In this document: positions 1 to 6,829 of the stretch, in pieces
Layout: every line of letters starts with the position of its first letter
Position numbering within the stretch: the stretch's first letter is position 1
NCBI GenBank assembly: GCA_046156035.1
Contig: JBJXEW010000058.1
Location: 1-43,764, forward strand
DNA from: JAEUIX01 sp046156035
Lineage (GTDB): Bacteria > Planctomycetota > Phycisphaerae > Phycisphaerales > UBA1924
Length of the DNA: 43,764 nucleotides
Direction: 5' to 3'
Made by a program: the position numbers and the translations under genes
Notes under the pieces: model-generated
The model's database searches: none
What the model saw: only the letters and a program-made list of their open reading frames with translations
Told to the model about the DNA's origin: nothing

Positions 1-289
1 GTCGCATCGCTGGCCTCCTTGCCGGAAGCCGCATGCTGACCGCTCCTCAACCAAAGCGCCACCTTCCACACCGCCGACCCCGCGCCAAACATGCGCCGAA
101 CAAACCATCCGTCAGACAGAACCTAGCACTTTGGCTGTATCCACAGACAACCCGCACACTTCCGCTGCGAGTTCCGTTACCCTGCCAGTCACGTAGCCCC
201 GTGAGGAAGCCGCCGAGAGAGCTGCGGCCCGCGTTGCCATGTGAAACGCAAGCGGGGCGGTCCAACCACTACGAGAGTTCACACACTCG
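1..289. other. No recognisable gene
   Basis: I see no credible coding region here. Short open frames exist on both strands, but they have mixed composition, no start signal and no recognisable motif. The stretch looks lower in GC than the rest of the window. It lies downstream of a decayed PIN-toxin tail, so it may be degenerate DNA. Confidence 0.5.
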
Positions 290-406
290 ACCAAGTAGAG
301 TGGCATAGATCGAGTCTAACGCTGGACAAAATGCTGTCAAGGCCAGGGCTGGCGTGGCGCGTGAGTCTGCATAGATCGTGGCATCGATGAGTGAGAGATC
401 GTGCCT
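290..406 (-). pseudogene. Remnant of a PIN-domain (VapC-like) toxin C-terminus
   Basis: One minus-strand frame reads HDLSLIDATIYA and then a stretch that aligns by eye with the end of VapC PIN domains (A-x-x-x-A-x-L-x-T). The D-x-x-IYA block is the usual third acidic motif of PIN nucleases. The first two acidic motifs, and about 90 residues that should precede it, are missing. The normal 'T-x-D-x-x-F' ending is degraded. It directly follows the antitoxin gene on the same strand, which is where a vapC partner would sit. I infer a deletion that removed most of the toxin. The match is by eye only, so a chance resemblance is possible. Confidence 0.45.
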
Positions 407-797
407 ACATGCGGCTGGCGGACCTCGTGGCACCTGACGCGCTGCGGAGCCCTTTGTGTCGACGCCGCTCACGGGCCCGTGCCATGGCCTGATCAAAGGG
501 GAGGCCGCCGCCGCGGCGGATGTCGGCCAAGCCTTCGCGGATCGCGGCGATGACACCGGCCGCGGGTTTCGTGCGGCCAGCCTTCAGGTCGGCCAGACCG
601 CGCTCGATACCCAGGCGTGTTTCCATGTGCTCGATCCACGCGAGTTGCTTCTCGTAGGCCTTGGGCGAGACCGCGACGACCTCGGCCCTGCCGTTGACGG
701 TCAGCACCTGCACGCCGCCTTTTTTCAGGCGTTTGAGGTGGGCGGGTGTGTTGCGTTTGAAGTCGGTGAGGGAGACGATCTCGGTGGGGCGGATCAT
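405..797 (-). CDS. Phd/YefM-family type II antitoxin
   Basis: The 130-residue protein begins MIRPTEIVSLTDFKRNTPAHLKRLK and continues with VLTVNGRAEVVAVSPKAYE, the Phd/YefM fold that binds operator DNA as a dimer and neutralises a toxin through its C-terminal tail. In this family, residues 1-65 form the DNA-binding domain. An ATG three codons upstream (806) is possible, but the box TAAAAT ends nine bases before the ATG at 797, so I chose the latter. The last 20 residues are arginine- and serine-rich and look like read-through into degraded sequence. No intact toxin follows, only a PIN remnant. The gene is therefore an orphan or decaying antitoxin. Confidence 0.8.
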   Translation of the reverse strand: MIRPTEIVSLTDFKRNTPAHLKRLKKGGVQVLTVNGRAEVVAVSPKAYEKQLAWIEHMETRLGIERGLADLKAGRTKPAAGVIAAIREGLADIRRGGGLPFDQAMARARERRRHKGLRSASGATRSASRM

Positions 798-806
798 GGC
801 AAGCAT

Positions 807-812
807 ATTTTA
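807..812 (-). promoter_or_regulatory. -10 box TAAAAT of the antitoxin gene
   Basis: TAAAAT lies nine bases before the ATG at 797 in an AT-rich island. No ribosome site intervenes, so the transcript would start almost at the start codon. Confidence 0.45.
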
Positions 813-860
813 CGCATCGGATTCGGTGCGAATATGGTAGCGCGGATCGGGGAAGAAGAA

Positions 861-953
861 CCCCACTCGGAGAGTGGGGGTACCCAGGACCAAGACCCAC
901 TCGGAGAGTGGGGGTACCCAAGACCAAGACCCACTCGGAGAGTGGGGGTACCC
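861..953. repeat. Three tandem 34-bp units of the CCCACTC palindrome
   Basis: Core palindromes begin at about 862, 896 and 930. Each has the stem CCCACTC, loop GGA, stem GAGTGGG, then GGTACCC and a near-identical AGACCAAGA linker. The array ends three bases beyond the stop codon of the prepilin-like gene. Because the linkers are the same each time, this is not a CRISPR array. Single copies recur at about 2926, 8441 and 14973. Confidence 0.85.
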
Positions 954-955
954 GG

Positions 956-2083
956 CTACTGCCGCCCTTCCTTGACCTGCACGGTGTTCACGTCGCGGCC
1001 GCGCAGGCCCCAGAGCGTCCAGCGTTGGCGAGCCGGGACGGTGGTGGCCTGCGAGCGGCTGGGGTTCACACGGATGTACCCGAACCCGTCGTCGGGCCAA
1101 GGCGGATCGCCGGTGCGCTGGACGAACGTCATGCCCGCGGCGTAAAAGGTGTTCATGGCGGCACCATTGCGCTGCACCCATCCGCCCACGCCCACGTCGA
1201 TCGCGCCCACCACGCGCACGGAGCCGTCCCAGAAGATGTTGGCCGCGCGTGCCGCGGGGTGCTGGTAGGAAATGGGCACACGACCGACCTGGTACGCGAA
1301 ACGGTCGAACATGAAGACCTTTTCGGATGGTGCCTGCACCTCCGATGCGCGGCGGTTGCGGAAGTACCTCACCGGGTTCGCCACGTCGGTGGCCACGATG
1401 TCAAAGTCGGGGTCCTCGTGGATGCCCTGCGTTACGTACGAGGTATCCACGAAATCGGGCATGACGCTTGCGTACGACGGTTCATAACTGCTCGAATAGG
1501 GAAAAAGGGTTTCCGATGCCTTGATGACGCGGGAAACCCGTGCAACGAAGGCTTCACCGTTCTGAAGCAGATCGTTGCGGAATCGATCGAAGGGGCTGAT
1601 GGATACCGGATCGGGGAGTTTGCCGGACAGGTAATCGACCAACAGAACCGGGTAGTACCGGGTGTTGGGGTTGAACGAGGGGACCACCTGCGAGATCGAA
1701 GCGCCGCCACGGGACAGGATGCGGTCGCTGGCATCCGTGCCCCAGCCCTGCGCCGTTGCGCCTGTGTTGCCCAGCCTCTGCATCCGCCCCCAGTTCGTGT
1801 ACGCGCCGGCCAGGCGGTTGGTGCCGGTGAACATCCGGTTGAACTGGGGGATCGAGTCCTTCGAGTCGCTCACGTACGACTGCACGCCCGTGGCGAGGCC
1901 CTTCATGTTCGAGACGTTCTTGGCCTGCTTGGCGGCGCGCCGTGCATCGGCGAGGGCAGGGAGGAGCAGGGAGACCAGGAGTGCGACGATGGCGATGACC
2001 ACGAGGAGTTCGATGAGCGTGAAGCCACCGCACGCGGGTGTGGCGCGACGGGGGAGACGCTGGGAAAAGGCATCGCGGGCCAC
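956..2083 (-). CDS. Prepilin-type N-terminal cleavage/methylation domain protein
   Basis: The 375-residue protein has the class III signal G-FTLIELLVVIAIVALLVSLLLPAL near residues 19-45. Prepilin peptidase cuts this before the Phe, and it forms the pilin alpha-helix. The remainder is a large extracellular domain; a His-Pro-Ala segment leads into ANIFWDGSVRVV, resembling the H-X9-DG tail of planctomycete type II pseudopilin-like proteins (DUF1559 group). I chose a GTG start at 2083 because GGAG sits five bases upstream and the signal is then of normal length. The open frame runs further upstream, but that part is low-complexity. The gene stands alone, without other secretion genes. The likely role is a surface or periplasmic structural protein. 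Confidence 0.85.
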   Translation of the reverse strand: MARDAFSQRLPRRATPACGGFTLIELLVVIAIVALLVSLLLPALADARRAAKQAKNVSNMKGLATGVQSYVSDSKDSIPQFNRMFTGTNRLAGAYTNWGRMQRLGNTGATAQGWGTDASDRILSRGGASISQVVPSFNPNTRYYPVLLVDYLSGKLPDPVSISPFDRFRNDLLQNGEAFVARVSRVIKASETLFPYSSSYEPSYASVMPDFVDTSYVTQGIHEDPDFDIVATDVANPVRYFRNRRASEVQAPSEKVFMFDRFAYQVGRVPISYQHPAARAANIFWDGSVRVVGAIDVGVGGWVQRNGAAMNTFYAAGMTFVQRTGDPPWPDDGFGYIRVNPSRSQATTVPARQRWTLWGLRGRDVNTVQVKEGRQ

Positions 2084-2335
2084 AGAAACTCCGGGGGGAA
2101 GGCTGCAAGGCTGAGGCGCACGGCAGAACGCCGCGGCATCGGGGGGCTGAAGAACGTCAGCCGTACATGATACGAGCGGTTCGGGCCGGCGGTTGCGTGC
2201 GCAATCGCAGCGAATCACGATTGCGAGGGCCCACGCCCTCGTGAACCCATCAACTTTTCCTTCGCTTCGGCCACCTTTGCGCGCCGTTTCGTGGCCCTCG
2301 CCGTGCGTTCCCTTGCCACCGGCCCGTTCCCCTTC

Positions 2336-2341
2336 CAAACT
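2336..2341 (+). promoter_or_regulatory. -10-like box CAAACT before the 2348 gene
   Basis: CAAACT is followed by CGCGGC and then ATG. This is almost the same string as in front of fabD (TACACT-CGCGGC-GTG). The six-base gap suggests leaderless transcription. Confidence 0.4.
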
Positions 2342-2347
2342 CGCGGC

Positions 2348-2863
2348 ATGAGCGCACACACCCTCGATCCCGCCTCCGTCGCCGCCTTCAACGCCTGCCT
2401 GCTCAGCGCCAAGCACGCCGCGCTGAAAATGCTCGCCGACGATCTCGCCTTCAAGCCCCGGCCCGACGGCGTCAACTTCGAGCGCAACAAGGCCGCGCAC
2501 CAGGCCGCCTTCGCCGCGCTCCGGACACCCTTCATCAAACTCCCTGTTGTCTCCTCCCCCTCTGGGGGAGGTGGTCGAGGCTCTGCGAGAACGGAGGGGG
2601 TTGCACCCGCCGGGGGGGGTGCCCCCCGTGCCACCGATCGCAGATTCGCCGAGGCGAACTCGCGAGGCTCTGCGAGTGAGTCGGTGCCGTTGAACTCGCC
2701 CCATCTTCGAGCCGCGAGCGCAAGCGAGCCGGTTCCGGCTCGCGTCCCGCCACCCTCCCCTCGGCCTCTCTCCACCCGCGAACTCTGCCGCCTCCTCTTC
2801 CGACCCCTGAGCACCCAGCCCACGGCCGCGCGCCGCCTTCTCAACCGCGCAGGCACGGGGTAG
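2348..2863 (+). CDS. Small hypothetical protein with repeat-derived insert
   Basis: The function is not recognised. The first 65 or so residues (MSAHTLDPASVAAFNACLLS onward) use codons ending strongly in G or C and look helical, with Lys, Arg and Ala. The last 30 (STRELCRLLFRPLSTQ onward) have the same codon pattern. Between them, roughly 2556-2760, the frame crosses Gly-, Ser- and Arg-rich sequence made of palindromes (CCCCCTCTGGGGG, TTCGCCGAGGCGAA and an ACTCGC/GCGAGT pair). The gene thus seems to have taken up repeat DNA in frame, or to be broken by it. No neighbour helps assign a role. The -10-like box and codon use argue that the start is real. Confidence 0.45.
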   Translation: MSAHTLDPASVAAFNACLLSAKHAALKMLADDLAFKPRPDGVNFERNKAAHQAAFAALRTPFIKLPVVSSPSGGGGRGSARTEGVAPAGGGAPRATDRRFAEANSRGSASESVPLNSPHLRAASASEPVPARVPPPSPRPLSTRELCRLLFRPLSTQPTAARRLLNRAGTG

Positions 2864-2885
2864 ACGGTAATCTGGAGGCAGAACG

Positions 2886-2913
2886 CACCGACTTCGCCGA
2901 GCCGAAGTCGGTG
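2886..2913. repeat. CACCGACTTCG palindrome
   Basis: This is an 11-bp perfect inverted repeat, CACCGACTTCG and CGAAGTCGGTG, with a six-base loop. A second copy at 43130 has CACCGACTTCC and GGAAGTCGGTG, so the last stem pair changed on both sides and pairing is kept. Confidence 0.8.
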
Positions 2914-2925
2914 GCACGGAAGGCA

Positions 2926-2950
2926 CCCACGCGGAGCGTGGGGGTACCCA
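2926..2950. repeat. Variant copy of the CCCACTC palindrome
   Basis: The stem reads CCCACGC-GGA-GCGTGGG followed by GGTACCCA. Compared with other copies (CCCACTC and GAGTGGG), both arms changed at the same pair, preserving the hairpin. It lies 28 bp past the stop codon of rpiA, which runs on the opposite strand. Confidence 0.8.
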
Positions 2951-2978
2951 AGGCGCGGAGGGAGGGAGCACGGCGTGG

Positions 2979-3689
2979 TCAGGGCGTGGGCACGCGTTCG
3001 CGCCGGTCCACCTTGCCGTCGGCATCTTCGATCAGCACGATCTGGGCTTCGTCAAGGAACAGGCCGTGGTCGACGACGCCCGCCATCGCGTCGAGGATGA
3101 AGGCGAGTTGCTCGACATCTTCCCACCCGGGGCCGCTGGCGCCGAGCGTGACATCCACAATGAAGTTGCCGTTGTCGGAGATGAGGTCTTCGGCGGTGGG
3201 CTTGCCCGCCGCGTCCTTGCGTTTGCGGACGGTGCCGGGCAGGCCGAGTTCGCGGAGTTTGGCCTGCACGCTGGTGAGGCCCAGGGGGATGATCTCCACG
3301 GGCAACTTGTAGTTGGTGCCGAGACGCGGCACGAGTTTGGAGGAATCCAGGATGTTGACGCGGACCTTGGCCGCGGCGGCGACGATGCGTTCGCGCGTCA
3401 TGGCGCCGCCGCCACCCTTGAGCATGCGGAGTTGGGGGTCGAGTTCGTCGGTGCCGTCGAAGAGGTAGTCCACCCCGGCGACGGTGCCGAAGTCGATGAC
3501 CTTGAGGCCCAAACTGGTGGCGAGGGCCTCGGTGGCCTTGCTGGTGGAGACGCAGGTGATGGTGAGGTGCTCGGCCTTGACGCGGGCGGCGAGGGCGTGC
3601 ACGCCGCGTGCGGCGGCGCGGCCGGTGCCGAGGCCGACGAGCATGCCCGACTGAATTCCGGCGACGGCGGCTTGGGCGAGTTTGTCCAT
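2979..3689 (-). CDS. rpiA: Ribose-5-phosphate isomerase A
   Basis: The enzyme interconverts ribose 5-phosphate and ribulose 5-phosphate in the non-oxidative pentose phosphate pathway, in the cytoplasm. The 236-residue length is close to the family norm of about 220-230. Visible motifs are VGLGTGRAAA near residues 17-26 (phosphate-binding loop), LFDGTDELD (the DGADE active-site block) and KGGGGAMTRERIV (the catalytic KGGGAAL-type loop). I chose the ATG at 3689, which gives MDKLAQAAVAGIQSG. A longer frame to 3758 would only translate the CACAAAGG repeat. The gene stands alone, with repeats on both sides. Confidence 0.93.
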   Translation of the reverse strand: MDKLAQAAVAGIQSGMLVGLGTGRAAARGVHALAARVKAEHLTITCVSTSKATEALATSLGLKVIDFGTVAGVDYLFDGTDELDPQLRMLKGGGGAMTRERIVAAAAKVRVNILDSSKLVPRLGTNYKLPVEIIPLGLTSVQAKLRELGLPGTVRKRKDAAGKPTAEDLISDNGNFIVDVTLGASGPGWEDVEQLAFILDAMAGVVDHGLFLDEAQIVLIEDADGKVDRRERVPTP

Positions 3690-3697
3690 GGGAGGCT

Positions 3698-3777
3698 CAC
3701 CACAAAGACACAGAGGGCACAAAGGAAGGCAGGGACTGGGAGAAATGGCAAATGGCAAAGAGCAAATGGCAAATGGA
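3698..3777. repeat. CACAAAGG iterons and AAATGGCA tandem repeat
   Basis: Positions 3698-3732 hold CACCACAAAGACACAGAGGG-type iterons, the same family as the ends of the 11322-12205 element. Positions 3743-3777 hold several copies of an (A)AATGGCA unit. The tract lies between the divergent starts of rpiA and the asparagine synthase gene. Confidence 0.75.
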
Positions 3778-3861
3778 AAGGCAGGGCAAAGAGACGGAGG
3801 CGGCGCGAGAAGGAGTCTACTGACTGGAGAGGGAGCGTGCCGCGGCGGGTTGGTGTGTCGC

Positions 3862-3867
3862 TACGCT
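3862..3867 (+). promoter_or_regulatory. -10 box TACGCT of the AsnB gene
   Basis: TACGCT ends seven bases before the ATG at 3875, and no Shine-Dalgarno sequence is present. A leaderless transcript is likely. Confidence 0.5.
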
Positions 3868-3874
3868 CACGGTC

Positions 3875-5851
3875 ATGTGCGGGATTGCGGGGATCATTCG
3901 TGTGCAGCGCGGCCGAGTGGGGGGGGCGGGCGGGGAGGGCGCTGATGCCCGTGCACCGCAGGAGGTGATTCCCGAGGCGTGGCTGGATGGGCTGGAGGAG
4001 GGAATCCGGCATCGCGGGCCGGACGGGCGGGGGCGGTATCGCGATCGGGCGGTGGGCGCAGGTGGGAGCGTGGTGGATGTGGCGCTGGTGCATCGGCGGT
4101 TGAGCATCATCGATCATGGCGGGGGCGCGCAACCGATGGTGTCGGCGCGGGGGCCGGGTGGTGGGGAGGGCGGTGCGGGAGTCGTGGCGGTTGCGTTCAA
4201 CGGGTGCATCTACAACCACCGCGCGCTGCGAGCGGAGTTGCAGGGGCTGGGCCGCACGTTTACGAGCGATCACAGCGACACGGAGGTGCTGGTTCACGGC
4301 ACGCGGGAGTGGGGCGAGGGGTTGCCCGAGCGGCTGGACGGCATGTACGTGTATGCCGCGTGGGATGCGGCGCGGGCGCGGGTGCTGTTGGCGCGTGATC
4401 CGGCGGGTGAGAAGCCCATGTACTTTGCACGGGCGAGCGATGGTGCGGGCGGGATGCTGGTGGCGTTCTCATCAAGCGTGGCGGGGTTGGCGGGGTGGAT
4501 GCGGCGCGTGGGCTCGGGGCCGGTGGTTGATGCGGATGGGCTGGTGATGTGGATGAAGCACGGGTACTGGCCGCGCCTGCCGGTGAATGTGCAGGAGGCG
4601 ATGCCGGGCGCGTGCTATGTGGTGGATGCCGGATTGGCGGCGGTTGGGGAACCGCTCCGGCCAACGGCGCGGGTGGTGGCGCGGCAGATCGGGCGCGATG
4701 CGTCGCTGGACCGCGCGGAGGTCGAGCGATTGATTGACGCGAGCGTGGCATCGCGGCTGGAAGCGGATGTGCCGATCGGGTGCTTTCTGTCGGGGGGTGT
4801 GGATTCGTCGCTGGTGGCCACGTTTGCGCAGCGCGAGTTGCAGAGGCGTGGACGGACGCTGCGAACGTTCACGGTGCGCATGCCCGACCGGCGCGGCGAT
4901 GAATCGCCGTTTGCGGAGATGGTGGCCAAGCACCTGGGCACAGAGCATGCCACGCTTGATTGCAGCCCGGGCGCGGCGGGAGACCTGGTGCGGCTCATCG
5001 AGCAGGTGGGCCTGCCCTTTGGCGACAGTTCGTTGTTGCCGACGCACTGGGTGAGCGCGGCGGCCCGCCAGCACGCCACGGTGGCGCTGGGCGGCGACGG
5101 TGGCGATGAACTCTTTGGTGGGTACGACCGGTATCGGGCGAATGCGATGTTGCACGCCTGCCGCGGGTGGCTGGGATGGTGCAAGCACCTGCCTGCGGGG
5201 GCGGTGAGGATGGTGAGGGGCCGTGCCGGGCGCGTGCTGGCGGCGCTGCGGTATTACGGGTCGGACGACATCGGGACGCTGTTCCGCACGCCGGAACTGG
5301 AGCGGCTGATCGGGGCGGGGACTGCGCGCGGGGTGCTGGAGCGGATGTACGAGGGGCGGGCCGTCGGGGGCGATGCGCGGCAGGACGATTACGACCAGTA
5401 TCTGCCGATGGACCTGATGCGCAAGGTGGACACCGCGGCAATGGCGGTGGCGCTGGAGGTGCGGGCGCCGTTCCTTTCGCGGGCGCTGGTGGATGCGGCG
5501 CTGAGCGCGCCGCTGGCCGCGGTGGAGGCGGATGTGGGCGGGCGAACGCGCAAGGGGATGCTGCGCAGGATCGCGCGGGAGTTGGTGCCGCCGCAGGCGA
5601 TTGACCGCAAGAAGATGGGCTTCGGCGCGCCCATCGGGCGGTGGTTTCGGGAGGACTTTGCGGGGCTGGGGACGCTGCTGGGCGATGCGATTGGGAGCAG
5701 CGACCCGTGGCCGGGCCTGCCGGTTCAGCCGGACCGGGCGGAGGTGCGGCGGCTGCTGGATGAGCACCGCAGCGGAAGGCGCAACCATCCGCACCGGCTG
5801 TATGTGCTGCTGGTGATGAGCATCTGGGCGAAGTGGCTGGCGCGGGGGTAG
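3875..5851 (+). CDS. asnB: Asparagine synthase (glutamine-hydrolysing), AsnB type
   Basis: The enzyme takes ammonia from glutamine and amidates an acyl-adenylate, classically aspartate to asparagine, using ATP. The 658-residue protein has an N-terminal class II glutaminase domain that starts MCGIAGI, so Cys2 is the nucleophile. RHRGPDG and FNGCIYNH follow. The C-terminal synthetase domain has the ATP pyrophosphatase loop SGGVDSS near residue 305 and LGGDGGDELFGGYDRY near 405. About 25 extra Gly- and Ala-rich residues separate MCGIAGI from RHRGPDG. A glycosyltransferase follows 33 bp downstream, as is common for AsnB paralogues in surface-polysaccharide loci. It could therefore amidate a sugar acid or another substrate rather than free aspartate. 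Confidence 0.92.
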   Translation: MCGIAGIIRVQRGRVGGAGGEGADARAPQEVIPEAWLDGLEEGIRHRGPDGRGRYRDRAVGAGGSVVDVALVHRRLSIIDHGGGAQPMVSARGPGGGEGGAGVVAVAFNGCIYNHRALRAELQGLGRTFTSDHSDTEVLVHGTREWGEGLPERLDGMYVYAAWDAARARVLLARDPAGEKPMYFARASDGAGGMLVAFSSSVAGLAGWMRRVGSGPVVDADGLVMWMKHGYWPRLPVNVQEAMPGACYVVDAGLAAVGEPLRPTARVVARQIGRDASLDRAEVERLIDASVASRLEADVPIGCFLSGGVDSSLVATFAQRELQRRGRTLRTFTVRMPDRRGDESPFAEMVAKHLGTEHATLDCSPGAAGDLVRLIEQVGLPFGDSSLLPTHWVSAAARQHATVALGGDGGDELFGGYDRYRANAMLHACRGWLGWCKHLPAGAVRMVRGRAGRVLAALRYYGSDDIGTLFRTPELERLIGAGTARGVLERMYEGRAVGGDARQDDYDQYLPMDLMRKVDTAAMAVALEVRAPFLSRALVDAALSAPLAAVEADVGGRTRKGMLRRIARELVPPQAIDRKKMGFGAPIGRWFREDFAGLGTLLGDAIGSSDPWPGLPVQPDRAEVRRLLDEHRSGRRNHPHRLYVLLVMSIWAKWLARG

Positions 5852-5872
5852 GTGATTCGGGCGTGCTTGCTC

Positions 5873-5878
5873 TACACT
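5873..5878 (+). promoter_or_regulatory. -10 box TACACT of the glycosyltransferase gene
   Basis: TACACT ends six bases before the ATG at 5885. A GTG at 5852 would precede the box, so the box supports the later start. Confidence 0.5.
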
Positions 5879-5884
5879 CCGGGC

Positions 5885-6829
5885 ATGGCTGCTGTGGATG
5901 CCGCGCCTGGCGTGTTCATTCTGATTCCGACGCACACCACGCGCCACCTGGCGGCGTGCCTGGCCTCGCTGGCGCACCAGACGCGACCGCCGCGCGGCGT
6001 GGTGGTGACGTGCGACACGGATGACGCGTCTATTGGTGCGTTGCTGGATGAATGGTGGCCGCGCGTGTGCGGGCGGCTGGGGAGCGTGCCGCTGTGGCAC
6101 ACGTTTCGGCCGCATCAGGGGCGGCCGCAGTTGAACCAGGTGCGCAACAACGGGCTGCGGGCGTTGCGAGACCGGGCGGGCATTCGCGGTTCGGACTGCG
6201 TGCTTGTGCTTGACGGCGACACGATGCTTGCGCCGGATGCGGTGGAGAATCACGCGGTGCTGCGCGCGGGCGGGGCGGAGTTGGTGATCCCGTATCGCTA
6301 CATGCTGGATGAGGCGACGACACGCACGATTGATGCGGGCGAGATTCTGGCCGGGGGCGTGCCGGAGGCGCGGCTCACCACGCCCGACATGGTTGCCCAG
6401 ATCGAAGCACGGGATCGGCGGTATCGCAAGAACCTGTTTCTTTCGCGATGGGGGCTGACCAAGGGGCACAAGCCGAAGTTGGTGGGCGGGCACCACGCGG
6501 CGGCGTTTGCGCGGCTGGTGGAGATCAACGGGTTTGATGAGGAGTATGTGGGGTATCGCTTCAACGACGATGATTTGTGCCGGCGGCTGCGGGCCCTGCG
6601 GCCGCGCGTGCAGATTGCGATCGCGGTGAAGGCGATCGCGGCGTATCACCTGTGGCACCCGATCCGTGCGCCGGAGCGGTTGCAGGATGCGCCCGGGTTT
6701 GCGAGGTGGTCGCGGAAGGACTTGCCCGTGCGGTGCGTGCGGGGGATCGACAACCCGCTGGAGCAGCCGGTGCCGAGCGTGCGGGAGGTGGGGCTGGTGC
6801 ATGCCGCGAGCCTGCTTACTCGAACCTGA
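5885..6829 (+). CDS. GT-A family glycosyltransferase (GT2-like)
   Basis: The 314-residue protein transfers a sugar from a nucleotide donor, probably to a cell-surface glycan. The N-terminus reads FILIPTHTTRHLAACLASLAHQT, the standard GT2 opening. LVLDGDTMLAP near residue 115 supplies the DxD metal and donor site. GFDEEYVGYRFNDDDLCRRL near residue 220 matches the acceptor and catalytic-base block of the C-terminal galactosyltransferase type. No membrane segment is evident, so it should be cytoplasmic or peripheral. It follows asnB on the same strand but seems to have its own promoter. Its 3' end overlaps the convergent aldehyde dehydrogenase gene by 14 bp. Acceptor and sugar are unknown. Confidence 0.8.
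   Translation: MAAVDAAPGVFILIPTHTTRHLAACLASLAHQTRPPRGVVVTCDTDDASIGALLDEWWPRVCGRLGSVPLWHTFRPHQGRPQLNQVRNNGLRALRDRAGIRGSDCVLVLDGDTMLAPDAVENHAVLRAGGAELVIPYRYMLDEATTRTIDAGEILAGGVPEARLTTPDMVAQIEARDRRYRKNLFLSRWGLTKGHKPKLVGGHHAAAFARLVEINGFDEEYVGYRFNDDDLCRRLRALRPRVQIAIAVKAIAAYHLWHPIRAPERLQDAPGFARWSRKDLPVRCVRGIDNPLEQPVPSVREVGLVHAASLLTRT

Noticed and set aside
33..308. Small open frames on both strands at the window start
   Set aside because: They have no start signal, mixed codon use and no homology-like motif.
861..953. A CRISPR-like array of three palindromic 34-bp units
   Set aside because: The linkers between repeats are virtually identical and only about 9 bp, so there are no unique spacers, and no cas gene is nearby.
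3690..3758. A longer rpiA start giving an extra 23 residues
   Set aside because: The added residues come from the CACAAAGG repeat and do not match the family N-terminus.
4472..6802. A 776-residue open frame antisense to asnB and the glycosyltransferase
   Set aside because: It is a GC-rich shadow frame full of Arg, His and Pro with no motif, opposite two well-supported genes.
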